A stretch of DNA of 64,000 nucleotides from Celeribacter naphthalenivorans (GCF_020524585.1 NZ_JAIVLK010000003.1:519301-583300); one strand, 5' to 3'; counted from the stretch's first letter, positions 1-9,008 are shown. Notes: generated from the sequence alone by a model not told the origin. A program made the numbers and translations.

Positions 1-923
1 GCGCTGCCGTCGAAGTCATAGGATGCGTAGTAAGCGCCGAGGACGACCGGACCGATCGGGTAGGATACGTCGAGGCCAACACCAGTCACGTCAGCATCGT
101 AATCCATGTAGGACAGGTTGAAGTCAGCGCCGCCGAAGGATGCGCCGAGGTTCAGTACGATCATGTCAGCTTCACCAACGCGGTCTACGGCGGGAACGAG
201 AGCATCGTCAGCAGCTTCTTCGAAGGCGGTAACGCCGTCGATATCAAACATCACGTCTTCTGCGTAGAGCAGGCCAGCGTTGAACATGCCGAAGTCGTAA
301 GCCAGAGCAACTTGGGAGTATTTGAACTCGCCGTTGGTTTTGTCGCCAGCACCGGTGGTGCCGCCCACGGTGGTGCCGTCAATCAGCCAGAAATCTTCGT
401 CAACGAGGATCGTGGACGCAGCGATGGAAAGACCCATGTACTCAGCAGTCAGCAGGATGCCAGCGGAGGCGTCGTTGTCTTCTTCGGGATCGAAGGCGAA
501 GTTGTCTTCGAGGTAGCCGTCGAGGTACTCTTCGTAGTCAGAAGCCTCATCTGCCGGAGCGAAAAGGTCGTTGTCGTAGAGAGCGCCAACGCCGGTGAAG
601 GAGGCGTATGCGGTGTCAACGTCGCCGAAGGACAGGGAGAACATGTCGTTGGAGATGGACACAACCCAATCAGAGGAGTCAACGGAACCCATGGAGAAGG
701 TGTCGTCGTCGCCGTTTTCCAGGTCGATGTCGAGTTGAGCGGACGCGGTCCAGCCGTTGTTCAGCTCTTGGGACAGGTTCACGTAGAGGCCGGCGTCGTA
801 GTAGAAGCCGCCTTCGAAGTCGTCGTTGTAGCCGATTTCTGCGTCACCGGACCAGGTCACTTCAGCGGAAGCGGCGCCAGCAAGCAGGGCGATCGCTGCG
901 GAAGAAAGAAGGATGTTTTTCAT
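1..923 (-). CDS. Outer-membrane porin, C-terminus cut off by window edge
   Basis: The frame opens at the ATG (complement of 921-923) behind a GAGGG ribosome site and stays open for 307 codons to position 1, so the C-terminal end lies outside the window. The N-terminus (MKNILLSSAAIALLAGAASA) is a typical Sec signal peptide, followed by EVTWSGDAEIGYN. The rest is rich in Asp, Gly, aromatic residues and alternating hydrophobic segments (for example FNAGLLYAEDVM, FNLSYMDYDADVTGV), as in Rhodobacterales general porins that form 16-strand trimeric barrels. Codon use is strongly biased (Lys AAA absent apart from AAA/AAC start region, GAC/TTC/TCC favoured), which fits very high expression. Family assignment rests on composition and signal peptide; substrate cannot be told. 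Confidence 0.82.
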   Translation of the reverse strand, partial: MKNILLSSAAIALLAGAASAEVTWSGDAEIGYNDDFEGGFYYDAGLYVNLSQELNNGWTASAQLDIDLENGDDDTFSMGSVDSSDWVVSISNDMFSLSFGDVDTAYASFTGVGALYDNDLFAPADEASDYEEYLDGYLEDNFAFDPEEDNDASAGILLTAEYMGLSIAASTILVDEDFWLIDGTTVGGTTGAGDKTNGEFKYSQVALAYDFGMFNAGLLYAEDVMFDIDGVTAFEEAADDALVPAVDRVGEADMIVLNLGASFGGADFNLSYMDYDADVTGVGLDVSYPIGPVVLGAYYASYDFDGS

Positions 924-985
924 TTTTTTCCCTCGTGGAATTTTATGAATATCAGGCATGCCGGCTTACCCGACACATGGCGAGA

Positions 986-1014
986 GAAATGCGCTTAAGT
1001 GGGCTTTGGGTCAA
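986..1014 (-). promoter_or_regulatory. Candidate porin promoter
   Basis: On the minus strand a TTGACC -35 element (complement of 1009-1014) lies 17 bp from a weak -10 CATTTC (complement of 986-991), about 65 bp upstream of the porin start codon. Rhodobacterales housekeeping promoters often keep the TTGAC -35 but have loose -10 elements. Inferred only. Confidence 0.35.
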
Positions 1015-1143
1015 GCAAAGGCGCTTTTCTGAACAAAGCTCTCTGAAAAATGATGCAATGAGGTCACACACCTGTTGCAGCGCAGCGCGACAACATTCTA
1101 AGAAAACAAAGGAATGTAGGCCTGTAGGGCATAGGAGGCAGAT

Positions 1144-1797
1144 ATGGGGTTGGCGGAGATCAAAGCGCGGGTTGCAAGCGAGGCGGAGCGTGTCGGGCGG
1201 GCGCCGGAGAGCGTGACATTGATTGCTGTTTCCAAGGTTCAGCCCAATGAGCGAGTCGCTTCTGTCCTTGAAGGAGGCCACCGGGTGTTCGGCGAAAACA
1301 AGGTGCAGGAGGCGGCTGGCAAGTGGCCTGCGTTCAAGGAACAGTATGACGGTGTGGAGCTGCATCTCATCGGTCCGCTTCAGACCAACAAGGCGCGTCA
1401 GGCGATGGAATTGTTCGATGTGATTCACACGGTGGATCGTCCGAAGCTTGCCAATACCATCGCGCGGCTGCGTGAAGAGATGGGTCATTGCCCGCGCCTG
1501 TTCATTCAGGTGAACACCGGCGAGGAACCTCAAAAAGCCGGTATTTTGCCCGCCGATGCGGATGGATTTATCAAAGAATGTCTCGATCTGGGCCTCGAGA
1601 TCGAGGGGCTGATGTGCATTCCGCCCGCAGACGAAGAGCCGTCTCTGCACTTTGCGCTGTTGAAGAAGATCGCCCATCGGAATGGTCTTTCGGGGCTGTC
1701 GATGGGGATGTCCGGCGACTTTGAGACCGCGATTGCACAGGGCGCGACCCATGTCCGGGTCGGCTCCGCGATCTTTGGCGAGCGGGATTATTCCTGA
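1144..1797 (+). CDS. YggS/PLPBP-family PLP homeostasis protein
   Basis: This 217-residue protein is a single fold-type III TIM barrel that binds pyridoxal 5'-phosphate without known enzymatic activity. The family (YggS, PROSC, PLPHP) buffers PLP and affects amino-acid homeostasis. The PLP lysine is K31 in LIAVSKVQP; also visible are the family motifs FGENKVQE, HLIGPLQTNK and LSMGMSGDFETAI, followed by VRVGSAIFGERDY at the phosphate-binding C-terminus. The start is an ATG with AGGAGG 5 nt upstream (1133-1138). It is divergent from the porin and followed by a hairpin at 1816-1844, so it is probably monocistronic. Length is slightly below the usual 220-235 residues. Confidence 0.93.
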   Translation: MGLAEIKARVASEAERVGRAPESVTLIAVSKVQPNERVASVLEGGHRVFGENKVQEAAGKWPAFKEQYDGVELHLIGPLQTNKARQAMELFDVIHTVDRPKLANTIARLREEMGHCPRLFIQVNTGEEPQKAGILPADADGFIKECLDLGLEIEGLMCIPPADEEPSLHFALLKKIAHRNGLSGLSMGMSGDFETAIAQGATHVRVGSAIFGERDYS

Positions 1798-1815
1798 CGA
1801 TTATGCGTCTTGGTG

Positions 1816-1844
1816 ACGTGCCGGAAAGACGTCTGGCACGTTTT
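1816..1844 (+). terminator. Intrinsic terminator after the YggS-like gene
   Basis: A perfect 7-bp stem, ACGTGCC (1816-1822) with GGCACGT (1835-1841), has a 12-nt loop and runs into TTTT (1841-1844), 19 bp after the stop codon. Confidence 0.6.
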
Positions 1845-1927
1845 ATCTGTGGTGCGGCACGCAACTGTTTGATAGGTGTGTTTCGCGCAAGCGGCCTATC
1901 GATAGAGGCGGCGCGAATTTGATGTGA

Positions 1928-2671
1928 GTGTTGATTTTGCTTGATCCGGGTCTTTTCCCTTTTTTGATCGCGACGGGCTTGGTTGTCCTTCTGCTTTGCA
2001 TCGAAGTGCTCCTTTTGATGTTCGGGCTTTCGAGTGCTCTGCCCGAGGCGGATTTGGGGGATGTGCCCGATCTCGATCTTGACCTGCATGGAATGAGTGT
2101 GCCGGAGTTGGCGGCAGAGCTCGACGTGCCCTTCGATCTGGCGACGGAAATCGAGATTGGACTGGCGGAAGCTGATCTGCCGGCCGCATCCACCGATACC
2201 GCGGTGTCTTCGACCTCCAGCGGCTTTTTTGATTTTCTCGGACTGCGCAAACAACCCCTCATCATTTGGCTCGCGATCTTTCTTGCGCTCTTCGCGGCGG
2301 CGGGATTGGTCTTGCAGTCTGGCATGGCGGCGATCTTTGGGCAGATGCTGCCACGTGTTGTGGCCGTGCCTCTGGCGCTTATCCCATCGTTGGCGCTGAC
2401 CCGGAAACTGTCCGCAGCTCTTGCGCGTTTGATCCCGCAGGATGAAACCTCTGCGATTTCGGAGCGCAGTCTTGGACGTAAACGCGGCGTGGTCACCGTG
2501 GGCATTTCCCGACGTGGCAGTCCGGCGCAGGTTCGGATCACGGACGGGTATGACAACACGCATTATGCGATGCTTGAGCCGCTGGCCGAAAAAGATGAAA
2601 TTCCCGAAGGTACGGAGGTGCTCGTCCTTCGTCTGCGCAATGGCGATCTGCGCCTTGTGCCCCTCGGCTGA
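1928..2671 (+). CDS. yqiJ: YqiJ-like inner-membrane protein with OB-fold
   Basis: 247 residues. An N-terminal hydrophobic helix (about 5-32) is followed by an acidic loop rich in Asp and Glu, two further membrane segments (about 108-155), and a cytoplasmic C-terminal domain (about 180-247) with the RGVVTVGISRRGSPAQVRI and GTEVLVLRLRNGDLRLVP pattern typical of the NfeD-like OB-fold of the YqiJ/DUF1449 family. The start is a GTG; the next possible start is TTG one codon on. It lies 41 bp upstream of a flotillin gene, the same pairing as E. coli yqiJ-yqiK, where the OB-fold protein is thought to partner the SPFH protein in membrane microdomains. The molecular role is not established. Confidence 0.8.
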   Translation: MLILLDPGLFPFLIATGLVVLLLCIEVLLLMFGLSSALPEADLGDVPDLDLDLHGMSVPELAAELDVPFDLATEIEIGLAEADLPAASTDTAVSSTSSGFFDFLGLRKQPLIIWLAIFLALFAAAGLVLQSGMAAIFGQMLPRVVAVPLALIPSLALTRKLSAALARLIPQDETSAISERSLGRKRGVVTVGISRRGSPAQVRITDGYDNTHYAMLEPLAEKDEIPEGTEVLVLRLRNGDLRLVPLG

Positions 2672-2712
2672 CTTGTTTTTTGGAATTCCTATAACGGAGA
2701 GGATCCTTTCTC

Positions 2713-4449
2713 ATGAATCTCATTCTAGGTGTTGCGACGCCGATCTTCGTGATCTTTGTCGCCTTTCTTGTCGTGGTTCTGGCTTTTGCGCGGATGTACA
2801 AGCGTTCGACGCGTGAAGTGAGCCTTGTCAAAACCGGGACGGGCGGGCGCAAGGTGATCATTGATGGCGGTACGCTTGTCATTCCTGTGCTGCATGAGGT
2901 GACGCGGATCAACATGCGCACCACCCGTCTCGAAGTGCGCCGCGATGGCAATTCAGCGCTGATCACCAAGGACCGGATGCGGGTCGATGTCGGTGTGGAG
3001 TTTTACGTGACCGTGCAAGCCTCCGAAGAAGGCATTGCACGCGCTGCGCAAACGCTGGGCGACCGGACCTTTGACGATGATGCGCTGCGCGAGATGGTGG
3101 AAGGTAAGCTTGTCGATGGTTTGCGCGCTGTGGCGGCAAAAATGGACCTCGATGACTTGCATGAGAATCGTGCCAATTTCGTTCAGCAAGTACAGCAGGC
3201 GGTGTCCGAGGATTTGCGCAAGAACGGTCTGGAACTTGAGTCCGTGTCTTTGACCGCGCTGGATCAGACGCCGCTCGACGGTCTGGATGAGAACAACGTG
3301 TTCAACGCAGAAGGTCTGAAACATCAGGCTGAGCGTATCGCCGATAGCCGCAAACAACGTGCGGCGATTGAAGCCGAAGCAGAGGTTGCGGTGGCGCGGT
3401 CGCGTCAGGAAGCCGAAGTGAAGCGCTATGAGGTCGAACGTGAGCAAGAAGAAGCCCGCGTGGCCCAGCGTGTGAAAATGGAAGAACTCTCCGCCCGTGA
3501 ATCCGCAGAGAAGGCACGCCAGCACGAAGAGGCTTCGACCAAAGCGGAGCAGGCGCGGATTGCGCGCGAAAAGGCCATTGAGATTGCGGAGCAAGAGCGC
3601 CGGAAATCCATTGAGATTGCGGAACAGGAACGCCAGATCGCCGTGGCCGAGAAATCAGAGGCCGAAAGTCAGGCGCGAGCGCGTGCTGACCTTGCGAAAG
3701 CAGATGCGATTAAAGCGACTGAATCGATTGAAACCGAGCGCCGTGTGGCCGAAGGGGAGCGCCAAAAGCGCCTGACCATTTTGGCCGCCGAGGAAGAGGC
3801 CGAGCGAAACGCGACCTCGATCCGTGTGGCCGCAAAGGCGGAACGCGAAGCGGCGGACGACCGGGCGGCGGCGATGCGCGAGCTTGCGCAGGCGGAGGCC
3901 GACAAGGTGACGATCCGCGCAGAGGCGGAAAAGGCCGAACAGCTTGCAATGGCCGATGGTATGCGCGCCCAGAAGCTCGCCGAAGCCGAAGGGACGCGTG
4001 CCCTTGCCGAGGCGGAGAACGGTTTGTCCACCTCGATCATCGACTTCCGTCTGGCCAAGGCCCGTCTTGAGGCGATGCCGAAGATCGTCGCGGAAATGGT
4101 CAAACCCGCCGAGAAAATTGGCGGCATCACCATTCATAAAGTCGATGGGTTGACCGGTGGCGGAGCGTCCGGCGTCGAGGCCCCGAAATCCGGTGGTGAC
4201 GGTTTGGTCAATCAGGCCTTTGATGAAATGCGCAAAATGGCATTCCAGCTTCCGGCGCTCGATGCGATTGGCAAACAGGTCGGTCTCAATATGGACAAAG
4301 GCATGAGCCAGATGGTGCAGGATGTTTTTGAGGTCGAAAAGACCGTGACGCCTGCGCTGACAGATGCGCCCGAACCGAAAGAGACGCCTGCGTCGAAAGA
4401 GGCTCCCGCGCCGAAAAAGCCGGTGATTTCCGATCAGGCGGACGCCTGA
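2713..4449 (+). CDS. yqiK: Flotillin-family SPFH protein (YqiK-like)
   Basis: 578 residues. One N-terminal membrane helix (about 5-25) precedes an SPFH/band-7 domain (about 30-200; RKVIIDGGTLVIPVLHEV) and a very long charged coiled-coil (about 205-430) built of AEAE, REA and EQER segments, the flotillin domain. A low-complexity PEPKETPASKEAPAPKK tail ends the protein. Flotillins oligomerise through the coiled-coil and mark lipid microdomains. The partner YqiJ-like gene is immediately upstream, so the two likely form one operon closed by the terminator at 4486-4523. The family call is secure; function in this organism is inferred from E. coli YqiJK. Confidence 0.88.
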   Translation: MNLILGVATPIFVIFVAFLVVVLAFARMYKRSTREVSLVKTGTGGRKVIIDGGTLVIPVLHEVTRINMRTTRLEVRRDGNSALITKDRMRVDVGVEFYVTVQASEEGIARAAQTLGDRTFDDDALREMVEGKLVDGLRAVAAKMDLDDLHENRANFVQQVQQAVSEDLRKNGLELESVSLTALDQTPLDGLDENNVFNAEGLKHQAERIADSRKQRAAIEAEAEVAVARSRQEAEVKRYEVEREQEEARVAQRVKMEELSARESAEKARQHEEASTKAEQARIAREKAIEIAEQERRKSIEIAEQERQIAVAEKSEAESQARARADLAKADAIKATESIETERRVAEGERQKRLTILAAEEEAERNATSIRVAAKAEREAADDRAAAMRELAQAEADKVTIRAEAEKAEQLAMADGMRAQKLAEAEGTRALAEAENGLSTSIIDFRLAKARLEAMPKIVAEMVKPAEKIGGITIHKVDGLTGGGASGVEAPKSGGDGLVNQAFDEMRKMAFQLPALDAIGKQVGLNMDKGMSQMVQDVFEVEKTVTPALTDAPEPKETPASKEAPAPKKPVISDQADA

Positions 4450-4485
4450 TCTTCGACGGCTAAGGTCTTCGATTAAACATAGGAG

Positions 4486-4523
4486 TGGCTGCGAACGGAT
4501 CGGATTTGTTCGCAGCCATTTTT
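4486..4523 (+). terminator. Strong intrinsic terminator after yqiK
   Basis: A perfect 11-bp stem, TGGCTGCGAAC (4486-4496) with GTTCGCAGCCA (4508-4518), has an 11-nt loop and is followed by TTTTT (4519-4523). It separates the yqiJK operon from the convergent L,D-transpeptidase gene; there is no T tract in the minus direction. Confidence 0.85.
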
Positions 4524-4537
4524 ATGTGTGCGCTCGT

Positions 4538-5041
4538 TTACCGAATGACCAATCGTGTCGCGGGCGTGATGCGTTCCGCGATCCAGCGCAGGTGATCGGC
4601 ACGAAAGGCCACGCAGCCTTCGGTCGGATGCCGCGGCTTGCGCCAACGATGCACGAAAATGGCCGATCCTTTGCCGGGCGTGGCATCGGGCCAATTCCAA
4701 TCGGTGATGATCACCAGATCGTATAGCCGGTCGGCGCGGCGCATGGTCTCATGGCTGGCTTCGAGTGGCGCGCGCACGAGGTGGTTGTAGGCGGGATGAT
4801 CGCCCGCATCGCACCAGAGATCGCCCACACGGATTTTCTCCCCCGTGATCGCCGGAATGCGATCTGCCCTGTAATAGAGCGCGGGCATATGATGTGCGCC
4901 ACGCGGACTGGCCCCATCGCCTTCGCGTTTGTCGTCACGGATGCCACCCTTGCCGATGGAACAGGGAAACCGCCGCCCCAAAAACCTCGCACCCCAGCGG
5001 TTCACAACGATGTCGGTGGCCTTGAACATGGGGGCGCTCAT
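4538..5041 (-). CDS. L,D-transpeptidase (YkuD-type) family protein
   Basis: 167 residues. The C-terminal part carries the YkuD catalytic pattern: an upstream His in AIFVHRWRKPRHPTEGCVAF and the nucleophile Cys in TEGC. This family makes 3-3 peptidoglycan crosslinks or attaches proteins to meso-diaminopimelate. This short version (compare COG3786) has no recognisable signal peptide or membrane helix, which is odd for a periplasmic enzyme; it may use a non-classical route or act on a cytoplasmic substrate. The ATG overlaps the ribA stop by 4 nt (ATGA), indicating translational coupling to RibA. Confidence 0.8.
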   Translation of the reverse strand: MSAPMFKATDIVVNRWGARFLGRRFPCSIGKGGIRDDKREGDGASPRGAHHMPALYYRADRIPAITGEKIRVGDLWCDAGDHPAYNHLVRAPLEASHETMRRADRLYDLVIITDWNWPDATPGKGSAIFVHRWRKPRHPTEGCVAFRADHLRWIAERITPATRLVIR

Positions 5042-6126
5042 AGGAGATGCCCGGATTTGCGCGCCTTGGTGGCGAGGTAGGCCTCGTTGTAGCGGTTTTC
5101 GCCCACTTTGAGCGGCACGCGTTCGGTCACCTCGATGCCTTGATCTTTCATGCGGGCGATCTTGTTCGGGTTGTTGGTCAAAAGCCGCACGGCGCCGAAC
5201 CCCATCTCTTTGAGAATCGCGGCGCCTATGCGGAAATCGCGTTCGTCATCCTCAAAGCCCAGACGGTGATTGGCCTCCACCGTATCAAATCCCTGATCCT
5301 GCAAGGAGTAGGCGCGCATCTTGTTGGCGTGGCCGATGCCGCGGCCCTCTTGGTTCAGATACAGCAGAATGCCCTCGCCCTCTTCGCCCATCTGCGTCAA
5401 AGCGGCATTCAACTGCGGCCCGCAGTCGCATTTCATGGATCCGAAAATATCGCCGGTGAAACAGGCGGAATGCAGGCGGGCTAGAACCGGTTTTGCGCGG
5501 TCCGGACGACCGACTTCGACGACGTAATGTTCTTCGCCGCCATCCTCGGGACGGAACACATGCACGCGGGATGTCTTGGCGGCCAGCAAAGGCACGCGGG
5601 CGTGGACCATATCGTGCAGCGGCGCGAGATCGGCCATCAGCGGCAGCGCGGTTTCGACCGACAAGACGGTCAGGCCATGGCTGGCCGCGATCTCAAAGGC
5701 GTTGTCGACATCCACCATCACGGCAGAGGGCAAAAGCCGCGCGGATTTCGCCAGAGCAATCGCGGCCTTGGCGCAAAGCGCATTGCCGCCGCGCAGGGAT
5801 TGGAACGGGCCTTTCATCGGATGGGTCAGATCGTCCGCCGGATTGGCGACGGCTTCGATCCAATCGACATCGACGTCTTTCGGCAGGATCAGCCGGGCCA
5901 AGGTGCTGTCATAGGCTCGGGCCGACAGTGTTTCGGCGCGCCGGGCGGTGATCGTCAGATAAGCCTGCCCCAAAGCGCGCAGGTCATTCAAACGTGCGGA
6001 AGACAGGTCTTCGGCCGCAATCGCAAGCGCAGCGCCTGCCTCGGAGCGCAGCACAACCGGCACGCCCATACGCATGTCAGCGCGGGCGCGGGCGATGAGT
6101 TCTGAGAGGCTGGGCGCAAGGCTCAT
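5038..6126 (-). CDS. ribA: GTP cyclohydrolase II with degenerate RibB-like N-terminus
   Basis: 362 residues. The C-terminal half (about 165-362) is GTP cyclohydrolase II, the first step of riboflavin synthesis: zinc-binding HSACFTGDIFGSMKCDCGPQL (three Cys), the catalytic NQEGRGIG segment and LLTNNPNKI. The N-terminal about 160 residues resemble the 3,4-dihydroxy-2-butanone-4-phosphate synthase domain of bifunctional RibBA but lack its acidic DREDEGD active-site motif, so this half is probably inactive and structural. It is the first gene of a two-gene unit with the L,D-transpeptidase and is divergent from the response regulator. Confidence 0.9.
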   Translation of the reverse strand: MSLAPSLSELIARARADMRMGVPVVLRSEAGAALAIAAEDLSSARLNDLRALGQAYLTITARRAETLSARAYDSTLARLILPKDVDVDWIEAVANPADDLTHPMKGPFQSLRGGNALCAKAAIALAKSARLLPSAVMVDVDNAFEIAASHGLTVLSVETALPLMADLAPLHDMVHARVPLLAAKTSRVHVFRPEDGGEEHYVVEVGRPDRAKPVLARLHSACFTGDIFGSMKCDCGPQLNAALTQMGEEGEGILLYLNQEGRGIGHANKMRAYSLQDQGFDTVEANHRLGFEDDERDFRIGAAILKEMGFGAVRLLTNNPNKIARMKDQGIEVTERVPLKVGENRYNEAYLATKARKSGHLL

Positions 6127-6294
6127 GGCGGTATCCGTCCTGTGATCAGGCCCACCATGTAGCGATTTTTGACATAAAGTGAAACATTTCCGCGCGATTT
6201 GACACGCTTGCGTGATGGCTTTGTTGCAAATCTTGTTTTGGCGCGCCGCTCACCGCAGATCACAATCAAAGCAAAGTTAAAGGAGGTCTCTGTG

Positions 6295-6981
6295 ATGGCC
6301 ACTCTCAAGAAAATTCTTCTCGTGGATGACGATGACGATCTGCGCGAGGCGCTGAGCGAGCAACTGGTGATGACCGAGGATTTCGATGTCTTCGAAGCCG
6401 ACAGCGGCGCCACCGGGATGGAGAAGACCAAAGAGGGTCATTACGACCTGATCATGCTCGATGTGGGGCTGCCGGACACGGACGGGCGCGAGCTTTGCAA
6501 GCGGATGCGCAAATCCGGGGTGAAAGCGCCGATCCTGATGCTCACCGGCCATGACACCGACGCCGATACGATCCTTGGCCTCGACAGCGGCGCCAATGAT
6601 TATGTGACCAAACCGTTCAAATTCCCGGTGCTTCTGGCCCGCATCCGCGCCCAGCTTCGTACGCATGAACAGTCCGAGGCCGCTGTGTTCCAGTTGGGGC
6701 CGTATACGTTCAAACCGGCGCAGAAGATGCTTGTCACCGAAGATGACAAGAAAATCCGCCTGACGGAAAAAGAGACCAACATTCTCAAATTCCTCTATCG
6801 CGCCACCGAAGGCGTCGTGCCGCGCGATGTCTTGCTGCATGAGGTCTGGGGCTACAACGCCGGTGTGACGACCCACACGCTTGAAACCCACATCTATCGC
6901 CTGCGTCAAAAGATCGAGCCCGATCCCTCGAACGCACGCCTTTTGGTGACGGAGGCCGGTGGCTACCGCCTCGCCTCCTGA
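6295..6981 (+). CDS. OmpR/PhoB-type response regulator (orphan)
   Basis: 228 residues: a receiver domain (1-120) with the acidic DDDDD pocket at 11-15, phospho-acceptor D56 (IMLDVGLPD), Thr in LTGHD and Lys in YVTKPF, then a winged-helix DNA-binding domain (about 130-228) ending TEAGGYRLAS. The start is the ATG with AGGAGG at 6281-6286, 8 nt upstream; a GTG one codon earlier is less well spaced. No histidine kinase lies nearby. The sequence resembles the essential cell-envelope regulator CenR of Rhodobacter and Caulobacter, whose kinase is also encoded elsewhere, but I cannot confirm orthology here. Confidence 0.9.
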   Translation: MATLKKILLVDDDDDLREALSEQLVMTEDFDVFEADSGATGMEKTKEGHYDLIMLDVGLPDTDGRELCKRMRKSGVKAPILMLTGHDTDADTILGLDSGANDYVTKPFKFPVLLARIRAQLRTHEQSEAAVFQLGPYTFKPAQKMLVTEDDKKIRLTEKETNILKFLYRATEGVVPRDVLLHEVWGYNAGVTTHTLETHIYRLRQKIEPDPSNARLLVTEAGGYRLAS

Positions 6982-7092
6982 TTTGAGAAAAATGAATTTG
7001 CGCAGGAACCTTTTGGCGCCTGCGTGGGTTTCATACAGGAAGATCCCTCGCACATCGGGATAAGGATGTGCAGTCCCTCGTCCCCTCGACTT

Positions 7093-7124
7093 ATGCCCGG
7101 CCTCAGCGCCGGGCATCTTTTTTT
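7093..7124 (+). terminator. Intrinsic terminator after the response regulator
   Basis: A perfect 9-bp stem, ATGCCCGGC (7093-7101) with GCCGGGCAT (7108-7116), has a 6-nt loop and is followed by CTTTTTTT. Confidence 0.9.
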
Positions 7125-7247
7125 GGCCGGGCATTTTGGGGCTGGCATTTTTTGCGGTTTTGTCGGGAGCGCCTTGCACCGCTTTCGGGTGGCGTCATGA
7201 GCGGCGGGCGGGTAGGGTTCGGGGCAAATCTGATCCGAGGTCCTGAT

Positions 7248-8036
7248 ATGCCCTTTACCCTTGCCACCTGGAACATCAATTCCGTGCGCCTGCGCGAGCC
7301 GATCGTGCTCAAACTGCTCGAAGAGGAAGCGCCCGATGTGCTGTGCCTTCAGGAGTGCAAATCGCCGGTCGAGAAAATCCCGATGGAGGGCTTTCGCGCG
7401 CTGGGCTACACCCACATGGTCGCACGCGGGCAAAAAGGCTACAACGGGGTCGCGATCCTGTCGAAAATTCCGATGGTCGAGGCCGGGGCCGCAGATTACG
7501 CCTCTTTGGGTCACGCGCGTCATGTCGCGGGCAAGCTGGAAAACGGTGTGACGATCCACAATTTCTACGTTCCTGCGGGCGGCGATGTGCCGGATCGCGA
7601 GGTGAATGAGAAATTCGGCCAAAAGCTCGATTACCTGACCGAGATGCGCGATGCCTTCCATGTCGACGCGCCGGAGAAAGCCATTCTCGTGGGCGATCTC
7701 AATATCGCGCCGCGCGAAGATGATGTTTGGGATCACAAGAAACTCCTGAAGATCGTGTCGCACACGCCCATCGAGGTCGAACATCTCGCCCAGACCCAAG
7801 ACGCCGGAAAGTGGGTCGACATCACCCGTCAGGATATTCCCGAGGGGCTGCTCTACAGCTGGTGGTCCTACCGCGCCAAGGATTGGGATGCCGCCGACAA
7901 GGGCCGTCGTCTCGATCACATTTGGGCCACGCCCGATATTTCCAATTCGGCTCACGGATCGCGCGTTCTGCGTGCTGCACGGGGTTGGGACAAGCCCTCC
8001 GATCACGCTCCGGTTTTTGCCAGTTTTGATCTCTAA
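7248..8036 (+). CDS. xth: Exodeoxyribonuclease III / AP endonuclease
   Basis: 262 residues of the exonuclease-endonuclease-phosphatase fold. Visible motifs are TWNINSVR (metal-binding Asn), LQECK (catalytic Glu), NFYVPAGGD, the GDLNIAP loop (Asp/Asn pair), LDHIW and the C-terminal SDHAPV (Asp-His). The enzyme cleaves DNA 5' to abasic sites and degrades 3' ends during base-excision repair. The start is the ATG giving MPFTLATWNIN; upstream in-frame codons run through the preceding terminator and are not supported. Whether it is ExoA-like or XthA-like in substrate range cannot be told. Confidence 0.93.
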   Translation: MPFTLATWNINSVRLREPIVLKLLEEEAPDVLCLQECKSPVEKIPMEGFRALGYTHMVARGQKGYNGVAILSKIPMVEAGAADYASLGHARHVAGKLENGVTIHNFYVPAGGDVPDREVNEKFGQKLDYLTEMRDAFHVDAPEKAILVGDLNIAPREDDVWDHKKLLKIVSHTPIEVEHLAQTQDAGKWVDITRQDIPEGLLYSWWSYRAKDWDAADKGRRLDHIWATPDISNSAHGSRVLRAARGWDKPSDHAPVFASFDL

Positions 8037-8105
8037 AGCCGATCTTTAAAACCCATGCGACAAGGCGCATATATGCGCCAAGCAACCAGATAGAGGAGAA
8101 CCGAT

Positions 8106-9008
8106 ATGGATCTCGGACAAGCCAACGGCGCCGCCCATGGCGCATATGTGAAAGACGTCACTGAAGCCGATTTCATGGCAGAGGTGATCGAAGCCTCGCA
8201 AGAAACCCCTGTGATCGTCGATTTCTGGGCGCCGTGGTGTGGCCCCTGCCGTCAGCTTGGCCCGGCTCTTGAGGCCGAGGTCGAGGCCGCCGGTGGCGCC
8301 GTCAAAATGGCGAAGGTCAATGTCGATGAAAACCAGATGATCGCGGGCCAGCTGCGTGTGCAGTCGATCCCGACCGTCTATGCCTTTTTCAAAGGCCAGC
8401 CGGTGGACGGCTTCCAAGGCGCGCTTCCGCCCTCGCAGATCAAGGAGTTCGTGGCCAAGGTCGCGGCGCTGAATGTGGACGAAAGCCTCGCCGATGCGGT
8501 GGCTGCCGCCGACGAAATGTTCGAAGCGGGCGAGATTGATGACGCGGCCCAGACCTATGCCGCAATCCTCGAAGAGGATGACAAACTCGCGGGCGCCTAT
8601 GCCGGTCTCGCCAAATGCCACCTCGCCAAAGGCGATGTCGATCAGGCCGAGGCCGTGATCAACGGCGCGCCTGCCGAGATCGCGGCGGATGCGGCCATTG
8701 AGGGTGTCCATGCCCAGATCGCTCTGGCACGTGAGGCCGAAAACGCCGGTCCGGTGGGCGAATTGGCCGCCAAGGTCGAAGCCGACCCGACCGACATGCA
8801 AGCCCGTCTTGATCTCGCCGTGGCACAACACGCCGCCGGTCAGGTTGAGGAGGCCGTCGAGACCCTTCTGGCCGCCTTCAAACAGGACCGTGAGTGGAAC
8901 GATGGCGCCATCAAAGAACAGCTGTTCAAAATCTTCGACAGCCTCAAGCCCAGCGATCCGATCGTTCTGAACGGGCGTCGCAAATTGTCGTCGATGCTAT
9001 TTGCCTGA
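8106..9008 (+). CDS. Thioredoxin-TPR protein (CnoX/YbbN-like)
   Basis: 300 residues. The N-terminal thioredoxin domain (about 20-125) has an intact WCGPC redox motif within DFWAPWCGPCRQLGPAL. The C-terminal about 165 residues form tetratricopeptide helices (AGEIDDAAQTYAAILEEDDK, KGDVDQAEAVI). This is the architecture of CnoX (YbbN), a chaperedoxin that holds oxidised proteins and passes them to GroEL or DnaK. An AGAGGAG ribosome site precedes the ATG. The intact CxxC differs from E. coli CnoX (SxxC) and matches the Caulobacter form. It is followed by the LON-domain protein and Trm112, probably one transcription unit. Confidence 0.9.
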   Translation: MDLGQANGAAHGAYVKDVTEADFMAEVIEASQETPVIVDFWAPWCGPCRQLGPALEAEVEAAGGAVKMAKVNVDENQMIAGQLRVQSIPTVYAFFKGQPVDGFQGALPPSQIKEFVAKVAALNVDESLADAVAAADEMFEAGEIDDAAQTYAAILEEDDKLAGAYAGLAKCHLAKGDVDQAEAVINGAPAEIAADAAIEGVHAQIALAREAENAGPVGELAAKVEADPTDMQARLDLAVAQHAAGQVEEAVETLLAAFKQDREWNDGAIKEQLFKIFDSLKPSDPIVLNGRRKLSSMLFA

